From NCBI GenBank assembly GCA_022709365.1, contig JAKLIY010000012.1:1-64000 (forward strand): a stretch of 64,000 nt of DNA. The letters run 5' to 3'. Origin of the DNA: Pseudomonadota bacterium. Lineage in GTDB: Bacteria; Pseudomonadota; Gammaproteobacteria; Competibacterales; Competibacteraceae. A program made the translations under genes and the position numbers. The notes under the pieces are model-generated. The model did no database searches and had not been told where the DNA came from. It worked only from the letters and a program-made list of their open reading frames with translations. This document shows positions 1-8,500 of the stretch, in pieces (positions within the stretch are counted from its first letter, which is position 1; the number at the start of each line of letters is the position of its first letter).

Positions 1-53
1 GCGGATCCGTCTGACTTCTTCGTAACATTTTCCTTCATCAATGAGGTTGTTTA

Positions 54-188
54 GGCGGCACATGGCGGACAGGCACAGAGTGGGCGGAGTGCGAATTTTA
101 TCATGTCCTCAAAACCCAATATGAGCCTAAAAGGTTTTCCATAGTACTGGCAGTTCCGGTTCGGGCAATACAGCGACTCCCATTCCAT
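54..188 (-). pseudogene. possible transposase zinc-ribbon fragment
   Basis: A 44-codon reading frame on the minus strand starts with a methionine and contains CPNRNCQYYGKPF near its beginning. That pattern resembles the N-terminal zinc ribbon of transposases seen in many proteobacteria, where a second cysteine pair and a helix-turn-helix follow. Here the frame ends quickly and the rest is not visible, so if the resemblance is real this is only an N-terminal scrap. The rest of bases 1-235 shows no other gene. Low confidence. Confidence 0.3.
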
Positions 189-235
189 ACCCACCTCTTC
201 GCAGAGTTCGATCACTCAGAAGAGGGTGCCTCAGT

Positions 236-718
236 ATGGTCAAAGCAACATCAAGGTTCATCACACCCGTTGAGGGACACTACCGAAAGCCGATACCCGG
301 CGACCCTTCTGGTCGGCTTTTTGATCAACTATCAGGGCTTTATCATCGAAAAAATAAAAGCATCGCTATTTTTGAATATGTGATGGACGAAGACCTTCCG
401 TTTAGAGTCATCAAGAATAGTCGAGCGCCAGGCGCATTGCGTCACGAATTGGGTCATGCGCTGGATCGCGCTTTGGAAGGATGGTCTGATCAGAACGCCT
501 TTCAGCGTGCTTACAATTTGGATATTGCGGCGATTGATGATGTAACGCTCATTGATGAGTACGCTTACTATCTTACTCGCAAGGGACGCTCGGAATTGTT
601 TGCTGAACTTTTCGCGGTGCTGCAAGGCGGCGGAGCCGATGAAAAAGCGGGTAACATTAAGCGGGTTTTTCCTGCTGCTGTAGAGGCATTGCAGGCCCTT
701 TTGGAGAAAAAAACATGA
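236..718 (+). CDS. small ATLF-like zinc metallopeptidase-type protein
   Basis: This 160-residue protein carries RHELGHALD, an HExxH zincin active-site motif (HELGH) near residue 67. About 50 residues later comes RSELFAELFAVL, which looks like the glutamate-bearing third-ligand segment of anthrax-lethal-factor-like (ATLF) domains (compare E-x-FAE-x-FA). No signal peptide or membrane segment is seen, so it is probably cytosolic or delivered by another route. The frame is open upstream to base 131 without an ATG or GTG; the chosen ATG has a purine-rich AGAAGAGGG about 12 bases before it. It overlaps the next ORF by ATGA, so the two are probably co-translated. The zincin call rests on motifs only; substrate and role are unknown. 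Confidence 0.6.
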   Translation: MVKATSRFITPVEGHYRKPIPGDPSGRLFDQLSGLYHRKNKSIAIFEYVMDEDLPFRVIKNSRAPGALRHELGHALDRALEGWSDQNAFQRAYNLDIAAIDDVTLIDEYAYYLTRKGRSELFAELFAVLQGGGADEKAGNIKRVFPAAVEALQALLEKKT

Positions 719-903
719 TGACCTTTATGACAATCCGTCGTGATGGTGGAATCAGCCTGATTACCACGCTGGAAGATCCCGAAACGGGATGCACTGGCGA
801 TGTTCGTGAAGATTTAACCCCCGGTCAAGGGATCGGCCAGTACACCTATGCCGAACTGCGCGCCCATGGGAGCGGCGAGATCGATATTGATTTCAGCGTC
901 TAA
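715..903 (+). CDS. small acidic hypothetical protein, partner of the zincin
   Basis: A 62-residue acidic protein whose start codon overlaps the stop of the upstream zincin-like gene (ATGA), with GGAG roughly 10 bases upstream inside that gene. It has no cysteines in pairs, no membrane segment and no motif that I recognise; the C-terminus is rich in Gly, Glu and Asp. The tight coupling suggests it acts with the zincin, for example as an inhibitor or substrate, but nothing in the sequence proves this. Its 3' end overlaps the last bases of the truncated mazF reading frame on the opposite strand, so the junction between the two units probably arose by deletion. Confidence 0.5.
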   Translation: MMTFMTIRRDGGISLITTLEDPETGCTGDVREDLTPGQGIGQYTYAELRAHGSGEIDIDFSV

Positions 904-1126
904 CCTGCCGACCGGTTAGCCGCTTAATGCCCATGAGAGAAATGAGAAATCCTGATTCCCTGGCAGTAGCAGCAACGCCACCAGAAACAGGACAAACCCA
1001 AGCCCGCTTGAATCGTTGGTTAAAGGATTTTGGCGACACCACCAAGCAGTAATGATGGCCCTTCATTTCCCGTCCACTGGCCGGGTCAAATTGAAGATGG
1101 AGAATATCGCCGCGTTCTGGCGTCAT
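893..1126 (-). pseudogene. truncated MazF/PemK-type toxin
   Basis: The 77-residue product begins MTPERGDILHLQFDPASGREMKGHH and continues with CLVVSPKSFNQ and VCPVSGG, the usual N-terminal half of MazF/PemK endoribonucleases. Intact family members are about 110 residues and continue after the LVSLMG-like strand with a TQG-V-L-xxQ segment; here the frame leaves the family pattern after FLISLMG and stops 12 residues later. The C-terminal part, which helps form the RNA-binding dimer, is therefore missing, so the toxin is probably inactive. It overlaps the upstream antitoxin gene by four bases (ATGA) as in working mazEF operons. The break lies against the end of the small ORF at 715-903. Confidence 0.75.
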
Positions 1127-1365
1127 TGTTCCGCACCGACGGACGGCATGTCATCCCAACCTGCTACGTGATGCAATCCTTCCGGCGTAGCAGCCAACAA
1201 ATCCGCCAATCTCGGGCGCTGACGAATCGGTTTGAGGCACAATTCCGTACCCACGATCCTGACCGATAATTTTGTTCCCGCTTCAAGATGATTCTGTTCA
1301 ACATACGACTGAGGAACAGTAACAATCATCGAACCACCCAAACGGCGAAGGGATGCAGTGAGCAT
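1123..1365 (-). CDS. mazE: MazE/PemI-type antitoxin (AbrB fold)
   Basis: An 80-residue protein with the pattern LRRLGGSMIVTVPQSYVEQNHLEAGTKLSVRI in its first 40 residues, typical of the swapped-hairpin AbrB/MazE DNA-binding domain. The C-terminal half (RPRLADLLAATPEGLHHVAGWDD) is like the toxin-wrapping tail of PemI/ChpR antitoxins. It is followed by a truncated mazF with a four-base overlap. A perfect 16-base inverted repeat lies about 10 bases upstream of the start and is the likely autoregulatory operator. With the toxin broken, the antitoxin may persist as a lone repressor, or may simply be decaying. Confidence 0.8.
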   Translation of the reverse strand: MLTASLRRLGGSMIVTVPQSYVEQNHLEAGTKLSVRIVGTELCLKPIRQRPRLADLLAATPEGLHHVAGWDDMPSVGAEQ

Positions 1366-1375
1366 TGGCTAACCT

Positions 1376-1409
1376 CCCGTTAAGTTTTACTGGAGTAAAA
1401 CTTAACGGG
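1376..1409. promoter_or_regulatory. perfect palindrome upstream of mazE, probable operator
   Basis: CCCGTTAAGTTTTACT (1376-1391) and its exact reverse complement AGTAAAACTTAACGGG (1394-1409) are separated by GG. MazE antitoxins repress their own operon by binding palindromes at the promoter, and this one ends ten bases before the mazE start codon. Operator function is inferred from position and symmetry. Confidence 0.7.
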
Positions 1410-1410
1410 C

Positions 1411-1509
1411 AGAGTTGCCAGAGTCAACCCAGACCCCGTCACCTTAGCCTGGCTGGGCCGGGCGCGGCTGATTGACAATCTGCCGCTGGCGTCTTCTGCC
1501 GATGCTTGA
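1411..1509 (+). pseudogene. possible panC 3'-end remnant
   Basis: Reading frame 1 between the palindrome and the IS left end gives a short tail containing LAWLGRARLIDNLPLA before a TGA at 1507-1509. The RLIDNL pattern is typical of the last residues of pantoate-beta-alanine ligase (PanC), following its C-terminal helix. No upstream part of the gene is present. This is a resemblance of a dozen residues, so confidence is low; it fits a region made of broken gene ends. Confidence 0.22.
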
Positions 1510-1529
1510 AGGTGTGGTATAGGAACGTG

Positions 1530-2543
1530 TACGCGATGTTCGACTTTTTCGAGGGGAGATGAGGGCAGGCTGATGCGGCATGGCGATGTGAGCTAAGCTG
1601 AGAGGAACCCACCACATCAACCTCACGGAGAGACCGCCATGCCGCTCGAAGACTTTATCATCACGGTGTTTTGCGGGGTAGAAGAACACATGAATTCCCT
1701 ACTCGGGGATCACCGCTGACGCCAGCGCGGCTTTGCCCCCAAGCTCACCGATAGTGAAGTGATCACGATGGAAGTGGTCGGCGAGTTTTTAGGGTTGGAG
1801 ACGGATGTGGGCCTCTGGAAGTACTTCCGTCGCCATGGGCCATCGTGGTTTCCGCAACTCGGATCGCGGCCCCCGTTGGCCCAGCAGGCCGCCCATCTTG
1901 GGGTCATCAAGCAGCGGCTTCATCAGCAACTGCTAATCGATTGGGGGGCGGTGACCAACCCCATTCGCCGGGTCGATGGCTGCCCCCGGCCCGTGGGTGT
2001 GTTGCCCCGTGCCCCGCAATGCCGGTGGTTTCCCGAGGGGGCGGACTTTGGCTATTGTGCGGCAAAAAAGCAGTCTGATTATGGGCTTCACGGTCATCGG
2101 ATGATCACGGTTGACGGCGTGATCACCGCTTGGACGGTGACGCCGGTCGCCGGTGATGAGCGCGAGGCGCTGTGGGATTTGACGGAGGGGGTTCACGGCT
2201 GGGTCATTGGCGACAAGGGGTACCTTGGCGCCTTTCTTCAGGCGGAACTGGCGACCGTCGGCATCGATCGGCAAACCCCGTTGCGGGCGAATATGACCGA
2301 TCCCCGTCCCTCTTGGGCCGTCCGGCAGCTCACGAGCACCCGCCGCCGCGTGGAAACGGTCATCGGTCAACTGAGCGAGCCGTTTCATTTTGAGAAAATC
2401 CGAGCACGGGATGTTGGGTACTTGACGAGTCGGATTGCCCGAAAAGTCTTGGCGCATACCTTGGGTATTTTCATGAACCGGCCAGTCGGTCGGTCAGACC
2501 TGCAGTTTGAGGGCCTGATCGCCTGAAAGTCGAACATCGCGTA
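1530..2543 (+). mobile_element. IS982-type insertion sequence
   Basis: The element is bounded by 18-base perfect terminal inverted repeats: TACGCGATGTTCGACTTT at 1530-1547 and its reverse complement at 2526-2543. It is about 1.0 kb and contains one transposase frame, the usual size for the IS982 family. No target duplication is evident from the immediate flanks. The transposase has an in-frame stop, so the copy is probably not autonomous, though it could still be moved by an intact relative. Confidence 0.8.
1639..2526 (+). pseudogene. IS982-family transposase with an in-frame stop
   Basis: The full frame starts with ATG at 1639 (MPLEDFIITVFCGVEEHMN) and runs to TGA at 2524-2526, but a TGA at 1717-1719 interrupts it after 26 codons; downstream the frame is uninterrupted, with an ATG at 1759. 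Restored, the product is about 295 residues, the usual length for IS982 DDE transposases. Visible family features include LTDSEVITMEVVGEFLG, a catalytic-type VIGDKGYLG and TRRRVETVIGQL near the C-terminus, where the last catalytic glutamate is expected. The ORF from 1759 would lack the N-terminal helical part. Most likely a recently inactivated copy; a sequencing error cannot be excluded. Confidence 0.8.
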
Positions 2544-2562
2544 ACATGCTGATTTTTTTATA

Positions 2563-2700
2563 GGTTCTCGTTCTCACGCTCCAGCGTGGGAACGCCAACC
2601 AGCCGCTCCAGCGGCCCGAATGATCCCAAAAAATCGCAACGCTAGAGGCGTCTGTGGAAGGACTCCCACGCCGGAGCGTGGGAGCCAGGCAAATCAAGGC
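2563..2700. repeat. dispersed palindromic (REP-like) repeat
   Basis: Between the IS and the pilin operon are two near-palindromes: GTTCTCACGCTCCAGCGTGGGAAC type at 2570-2593 and CTCCCACGC...GCGTGGGAG at 2663-2684, separated by AGCCGCTCCAGCGGCCCG (2601-2618). A related block lies in inverse orientation at 47492-47556 and a short relative at about 42005-42030. The roughly 310 bases from 2527 to 2836 hold only this repeat and the leader of fimT; I see no gene. Confidence 0.65.
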
Positions 2701-2836
2701 CCCCGTTCACCGTTCGCCCTCAAATTGCTACCGTTGGTCCGGGATTAGCGTGAGCGAGAAATGGGACTTTCGTAGAGTGCAAACGATCCGTAAACATAAT
2801 AGATAGAAATTGTGCAGCGCACCTTAGGAGAAGGGC

Positions 2837-3388
2837 ATGTCCGTTTTCAGGAGCAGAGGGTTTACCTTGATCGAACTGATGGTCACGGTTGCCATCGCCG
2901 CTATCCTTTTGACGATAGGGGTACCGTCTTTCACGAAATTGATGACCAAGAATCAGCTTTCCGGGGAAATTCAGACTTTGCAGGGGACGATTAATTTTGC
3001 GCGCAGCGAAGCGATTAAGCGTGGCAGTCGTGTCTCCATTTGCAAAAGTAATAATCAATCCACTTGCAGCGGTAATTGGAGTGATGGCTGGATCATTTTT
3101 GTCGATCGTGAAAGTGGCGGCTCCATAGGGACCAGAGACGGGAGCGACTTGGATGCTGATGAGCCTCTCCTGCGTGTTTTTCCAGCACTTCCCAGCGATT
3201 ATACCCTGAATACCAATAGCTTCACGAATTACATCACTTACAACCGGCTCGGCATGGCTAACAATAATGGAACCTTCGTTTTTTGTAAGGGCAGCGATGA
3301 GACTACAGCCAGAGCCATTATTGTAACCCGAACCCGCCCGCGCATCGCTACCGATGTTGACAGCATCACTAGTTGCGAGAGTCCCTAA
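2837..3388 (+). CDS. fimT: type IV minor pilin, FimT/GspH family
   Basis: A 183-residue prepilin. The short basic leader MSVFRSRG is followed by FTLIELMVTVAIAAILLTIGVPSF, the class III signal cut by prepilin peptidase after Gly8, with the conserved Glu at mature position 5. The rest fits a GspH/FimT pseudopilin fold with two cysteine pairs (ICKSNNQSTC and VFCKG...SC). A strong ribosome site (AGGAGAAGGG) precedes the ATG. It is the first gene of a six-gene operon; its TAA stop directly abuts the next ATG. FimT-type minor pilins belong to the initiation complex at the pilus tip, and some bind DNA for uptake. The C-terminus here (RTRPRIATDVDS) has several arginines, which would suit DNA contact, but that is inference. 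Confidence 0.88.
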   Translation: MSVFRSRGFTLIELMVTVAIAAILLTIGVPSFTKLMTKNQLSGEIQTLQGTINFARSEAIKRGSRVSICKSNNQSTCSGNWSDGWIIFVDRESGGSIGTRDGSDLDADEPLLRVFPALPSDYTLNTNSFTNYITYNRLGMANNNGTFVFCKGSDETTARAIIVTRTRPRIATDVDSITSCESP

Positions 3389-3826
3389 ATGAACAGACAC
3401 TCCCGGCGTTTTGGTCAGTCCGGTTTCTCTTTGCTCGAGGTCTTGATCACCGTGGTGATCATCGCGGTGGGTCTCATGGGCTTTGCGGGAATGATGGTCA
3501 AGTCGGCGAAAAACAACCGCATCGCCATGCACCGCAGTCTGGCCACGCTGTATGCCTACGACATTATCGACTGTATGCGGGTCAATCGAACCGCCGCGAC
3601 AAATGGCGATTATAATGTTGACTTCGGGGGCGTCCCGACTAGAAGCGAGATAGCCATCGCTGATGTTAATGACTGGCAAACCGTCCAGTTGCCGAAGGTA
3701 CTTCCATCGGGGCGGGGAAAGATTACCGTTGCGGGCAGTACCGTTACGGTTGAAATCCAGTGGACCGAGACGGTAGGTGCGGGTGATAGCGCCAGTCATA
3801 CTTGGAAAACCGAGTCAACGCTATGA
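3389..3826 (+). CDS. pilV: type IV minor pilin PilV
   Basis: A 145-residue prepilin with leader MNRHSRRFGQSG and then FSLLEVLITVVIIAVGLMGFAGM. Cleavage is expected after Gly12, with Glu at mature position 5. The segment GLMGFAGMMVKSAKNNRIAMHRSLATLYAYDIIDCMRVNR matches PilV family members, where an A-x-x-L-A-x-D-I-x-D-R/C-M-R stretch follows the hydrophobic helix. The start immediately follows the fimT stop and its own stop overlaps the pilW start (ATGA). It is predicted to join PilW, PilX, PilE and FimT in the priming complex that nucleates pilus assembly and presents PilY1. Confidence 0.87.
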   Translation: MNRHSRRFGQSGFSLLEVLITVVIIAVGLMGFAGMMVKSAKNNRIAMHRSLATLYAYDIIDCMRVNRTAATNGDYNVDFGGVPTRSEIAIADVNDWQTVQLPKVLPSGRGKITVAGSTVTVEIQWTETVGAGDSASHTWKTESTL

Positions 3827-4860
3827 AACTTAATTCATCTAGCCATTCGCTGGCGCTGACGTTTCCTCTTCGCCAAAGCGGTTTTACGCTGATCGAACTG
3901 ATGATCGCCACGACTCTCGGTCTCTTGCTGCTGGCCAGCCTCGTCTATGTTTACACCAATTCTGCGCAAAGCTTCCGCGCCCAAAGCGCCCTGACGCTGA
4001 TTCAGAATAATGCGCGCTACGCTTTTGAGATCATGGGGGTCGATATACGACAGACTGGATTCACTGGTGCAAGCTCGACGCCGACTAAGGTCGTCGGCAC
4101 CCCGAATCCAACCACTTTATCGACCCTGATCGACTTGGCTAATCCTCTGGTGGGCTACGACAACACCTATCCGCCCAACCGCAACCCGAGTGGATGCACT
4201 TCAGCCTGCTATCGGGCGGGCACGGATTCCCTAACCGTGGTGCGTGTGGATACTGAGAATAAATATACGGTTACAGCCCACGATACAGGAGCATTCACCT
4301 TCACCTTGGCTTCTTGGCCAACGAGTAGTGAACCCCAGGCTGGCGAAGTCTTCGCAGCGGCTGATTACACCCATGCTGCTGTCTTCCAGGCAGGGACTGC
4401 AACCAGCAGTCCTAACGTATCCTACGGGGCAGGTGGATCGCCAGGTAATACCACTACTACCTTGGGATCATTCGGCAGTACTCCTGCAGCAGGCACCTAT
4501 GTATTAGCGCTCTATCGCTTGAGCGGCGTCTCCTATTACATTGGCACAAACCCCGCCGGTGAACCTGCGCTGTATCGGGACAAACTAACTCATAGCGGCG
4601 CTACTTTAACGAGTACTGCCGAAGAATTGATTGAAGGTGTCGAAAACATGCAGATTACCTATGGGGTCGATACTGACACAGACGGCGATGTCGATGCATA
4701 CCAAGACGCGGGTTCGGTTGCTACTTGGGGCAATATTCTTAGCGTTCGTATTACCCTGACCTTGGTTTCGCAACAAGGTGTGAAAATTGGAACTACGGGC
4801 GACTACCTCCTGCGCAAAACCTTCACGAATACTATCGCCATTCGGAATCGCTTGTTATGA
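3823..4860 (+). CDS. pilW: type IV minor pilin PilW
   Basis: A 345-residue large minor pilin. I place the start at the ATG at 3823, which overlaps the pilV stop, rather than at 3802 inside pilV. The leader ends at Gly20 (FPLRQSG) and is followed by [32 protein letters not shown]. The large C-terminal globular domain contains paired cysteines (GCTSACYRAG) and ends with the family-typical RKTFTNTIAIRNRLL. It overlaps pilX by four bases. In Pseudomonas PilW joins PilV and PilX to anchor PilY1 at the fibre tip; the same gene order here supports the same role. Confidence 0.88.
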   Translation: MKLNSSSHSLALTFPLRQSGFTLIELMIATTLGLLLLASLVYVYTNSAQSFRAQSALTLIQNNARYAFEIMGVDIRQTGFTGASSTPTKVVGTPNPTTLSTLIDLANPLVGYDNTYPPNRNPSGCTSACYRAGTDSLTVVRVDTENKYTVTAHDTGAFTFTLASWPTSSEPQAGEVFAAADYTHAAVFQAGTATSSPNVSYGAGGSPGNTTTTLGSFGSTPAAGTYVLALYRLSGVSYYIGTNPAGEPALYRDKLTHSGATLTSTAEELIEGVENMQITYGVDTDTDGDVDAYQDAGSVATWGNILSVRITLTLVSQQGVKIGTTGDYLLRKTFTNTIAIRNRLL

Positions 4861-5468
4861 GAAACGCTTACATTACACTCCCAAATACCCAGCGCGGAGC
4901 AACGTTACTTCTCGCGCTCCTGATCCTTATTATGATTATGATGCATGGCATTCCTACGGTCATGAACAATACGTTGGATGAACGCATGTCGGGTAATACC
5001 CGCAATCGGGATTTGGCTTTTCAGGCGGCTGAACACGCTCTGAAAGATGCCGAAACCAGTATCAGGAGCCAAACAATCGAAACTATGGATGATTATTTTG
5101 ACCCTGGTAGTGAAAGCGGTTGCTCTGACCATGGCAACGGCTTTCTATGTAATGGTGAAGACCATTCAAACGATGCCGCCTACTGGCGCGATGACGGCAC
5201 CAGTAATACCTTTGATTGGGATAATACCCGTAACTACCTTACGCCTACTGGCCCAATATCAGGGGTCGCTGAACAACCCCGTTATGTCGTAGAAAAAATG
5301 CCTGGGGTCTCCTTTTGTCAAGCTGACCCGACGCAACTAGCATCGACCTGTTCGGGACAGCCTACCATCACTAAAAACTACTACCGGATCACGGCCCGAG
5401 GCGTAGGCAAGGACAGCGGTGCCATCGTCATTTTGCAGACCATGTTTGAGTTCACGCCAGCGCCTTGA
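4857..5468 (+). CDS. pilX: type IV pilus assembly protein PilX
   Basis: A 203-residue protein whose start overlaps the pilW stop. The N-terminus NTQRGATLLLALLILIMIMMHGIPTVMNNTLDERMSGNTRNRDLAFQAAEHALKDAE is the PilX N-terminal domain; the AAEHAL-x-D-AE helix is a strong family mark. Cleavage is expected after Gly14. The mature position 5 is leucine, not the glutamate of most pilins. The C-terminal half contains cysteines (SFCQ...STCSGQ) and YYRITARGVGKDSGAIVILQ, the closing strand pattern of the family. About 65 bases separate it from pilY1. It is predicted to act in the priming complex with PilV, PilW and FimT. Confidence 0.87.
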   Translation: MRNAYITLPNTQRGATLLLALLILIMIMMHGIPTVMNNTLDERMSGNTRNRDLAFQAAEHALKDAETSIRSQTIETMDDYFDPGSESGCSDHGNGFLCNGEDHSNDAAYWRDDGTSNTFDWDNTRNYLTPTGPISGVAEQPRYVVEKMPGVSFCQADPTQLASTCSGQPTITKNYYRITARGVGKDSGAIVILQTMFEFTPAP

Positions 5469-5534
5469 TTTTGCCCAACGGCTTCAGATCAGCCATCTTG
5501 CAGACCATGTACGAGTTTCAGTAAGGAGAAAACC

Positions 5535-8500
5535 ATGTTGCTAACTACAGTTACGCATTATGCCCGCGTGGTTTTGATAACAGTCATGCTATGGCCTTTA
5601 TGTAGCCAAGCGGCGGTAACGTTCGATATTCCTGACTTTCCACTGTTTCTCACTGAAACGGGCCTTCCGCCTAATATCGTACTCACTCTGGATGACTCGG
5701 GTAGTATGGCCCGGGCTTATACGCCTGATCTATGTGGCGTTAGTGCCTTCAACTGCACAGCATTAAGTAATCGATACACCAAGTCATCAACCGGAAATCC
5801 GATGTACTATAACCCCCATGTCGTTTATACGGCACCTCCCAGGGCTAATGGCACATTATTTAGCACATCATTCACGTCGGCTCATATCAATGGTTATGAT
5901 CCGAACCAGCTTTATTCCGATAGTTATTATTCTTCAAATCCAGACCTGAGCAATAAATACCGGCCCACATCCCAACGTTTCTTCGTTCCCAATGGTCCTA
6001 ATGGCAACCCCTATGGTGGTGAAGCCGATCACGGCTTCATGTCCCATTACAGTAGTGACGTTAGCTGTAGAGCTATCAACGGCACTAATCGATGTCAGGT
6101 TAGCGACGGCGCTGGCGGTTGGACTAGCAACACTAATAGTCCGACTTGTTCTGGTTCTAATACTGCTGCCCGCAATGCAGATTGTAGGGATAATAAGGGC
6201 GTTCCAGCCTATTACTATGTTTTCAGCAGCAGCAGCACCTGCAATCTAAACAATAGTGCGAATTTGACCGATAATTTATGCTACAGCATTAAGGTCGTAG
6301 GCAACCAAAACGGACCAGCGGATATGGATGGCGATGGCGATATTGATGGCAATGATGAGCGACAAAATTTTGCCAACTGGTACTCCTTCTATCGCACACG
6401 TACCTTGGCTACTATCGCCGCCACTTCCCGCGCCTTCGCTACCCTCCAAGACAATGAAGCACGAGTTGCATGGCAGTCTCTAAATACTTGCCGTGCCGGA
6501 GGGACTGATCCCAGTATTACAAGCTTTGTTATCAGCGATTGTAAAGGCTGGCAGAGTACATGGCCGAACGCATATCCCAATTTTAGTAATGCCATTAAAC
6601 CTTTCTCTGGTACACACAAGGAGAATTTTTATAAATGGCTGCAAAGACTGCCCAGTAATCAAGGTACGCCCTTGCGTAGTAGCGTATATCGTGCAGGAAA
6701 ATACTTTTCGACGAGTGGTAACAATAGCCCTTATGATAATGACTTGTTGAGTGATAGTAATTTCAGCCAGCCACTCGATCAAGGTGGCGGGGAATACTCA
6801 TGCCGAAAAAATTACCATATTGCTATGACGGATGGTATGTGGAATCAAGACTCGAGCCTAACCAGCGTTGGCAATACGGATCCTAACCGTCGTCCTTATC
6901 AGGATAGCAACTTTAACTCTATAGCGGACATTGCTTACTATTTTTGGGCTACTGACCTTAGGAGCAATCTCACGAATAATGTGTCCCCTAATATCGTAAA
7001 CCGTTATGAGACCGATCCTACCCAAGAATTTTGGGACGCCCAGAATAACCCCCAAACCCAGCAACATATGGTAAATTTTACCATCGGTTTTGGACTATCC
7101 AGCTTCCTGGCTTCTACGGCCTTGCCGGCAAGCAATAGATTGATATACGACTCAACAGCGCCTGAACCGACTTTTGCAGGAAGTTATTCCAACTTGGTGA
7201 GTGGTTCAAAAACTTGGCCGTCAACAGGCGCCGATTACCTAGGCAACGTAGCTGATCTCTGGCATGCGGCTCTGAACAGCCGAGGCAGATTCTACAGCGC
7301 CGACTCGCCTGATCAGATCGTTGCTGCATTCGAAGATATTATGAACACTATTAGCGTAGAAGCTGCTAATGGTGGCGGTGCCGGGTTAGGCGCTAACACC
7401 ACACAGACTACTCAAGAGGGCGCTACGGCTTTTGAGGCTAGATTCAAGGCTGACTGGAGTGGTTTGCTATATGCGCGCCCTGTCTTGCCCAATGGTGATT
7501 TCGCTGATTACAACTATTGGGAAGCCGGAGAGTTAATACCTCCTGCATCTCTGAGAAATATTTTTACCCGAAACGGTGGTACCGCTGAGGAATTCACTAA
7601 CTGCACCGGTGCCCTAGCGGACCAGCTTAATCAAGATGCCAATGGAACAGTAGACAACCGCTGTGCAGAAAGACTGGCTTGGTTGCGGGGGTATAGCGCC
7701 GCTATAACCAGCGCCTCCTGGGTAGATACTCCCAGCAATCCTAACGATACAGTGACCTTTAATACGCAGCCGGCTCATGGCTTGGTGGTAGGTAGCACGG
7801 TCCGTGTCACCGGGGTTGTTCCAACAGCTTATAATGGGAATTATACTGTTGCGAGCGTTCCTTCAGACTCTTCCTTTACTGCCATACTCAACACTGACCC
7901 AGGCACTTACAATGCTAGTGAGAGCCTTGGTAAAGTATGGAAACGATATCCCAATGTTTTCCGCGACCGCGTTTCTGCTCTGGGCGACATCATGAATTCT
8001 GAACCCACCTACGCCCACGATGAAAACTTCGGCTATGGCAGCGCCACTGCCATCAATGGATATGGAGAATATGCGAGCTATCTTACCGCGAAGGCCAGCC
8101 GGACCCCTGTGGTCTACGTCGGCGCCAACGATGGCATGCTGCATGCTTTCAACGGGGAGATCGAGGGGGACAATGCTGGCGTAGAACTTTTTGCTTATGT
8201 TCCCGCAGGAGTGTATGACAACCTGAGTGCATTAACTGCAACGGACTATACTGCAACCCACAAATATTTTGTTGATGGATCGCCTATCGTGGGTGATGCG
8301 TATATTGGTGGCTGGAAAACCTATCTAGTGGGTGGCTTGGGAGCAGGCGGTAAAAGCATCTACGCTCTTGATGTGACCTCCCCCAGCAGCTTTACCGAGG
8401 ACAATATCAAGTGGGAATTTACTGATAGTGACTTGGGACTCACCTTCAGTCAGCCACAAATTGCGCCTGTCAGCGCTACTCAGTGGGCGGCAATTTTCGG

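Noticed and set aside
2720-3799. Long minus-strand open frame of 359 codons opposite fimT and pilV
   Set aside because: It lies wholly opposite two genes with clear pilin signals, has no recognisable domain, and its length is explained by codon bias on the coding strand.
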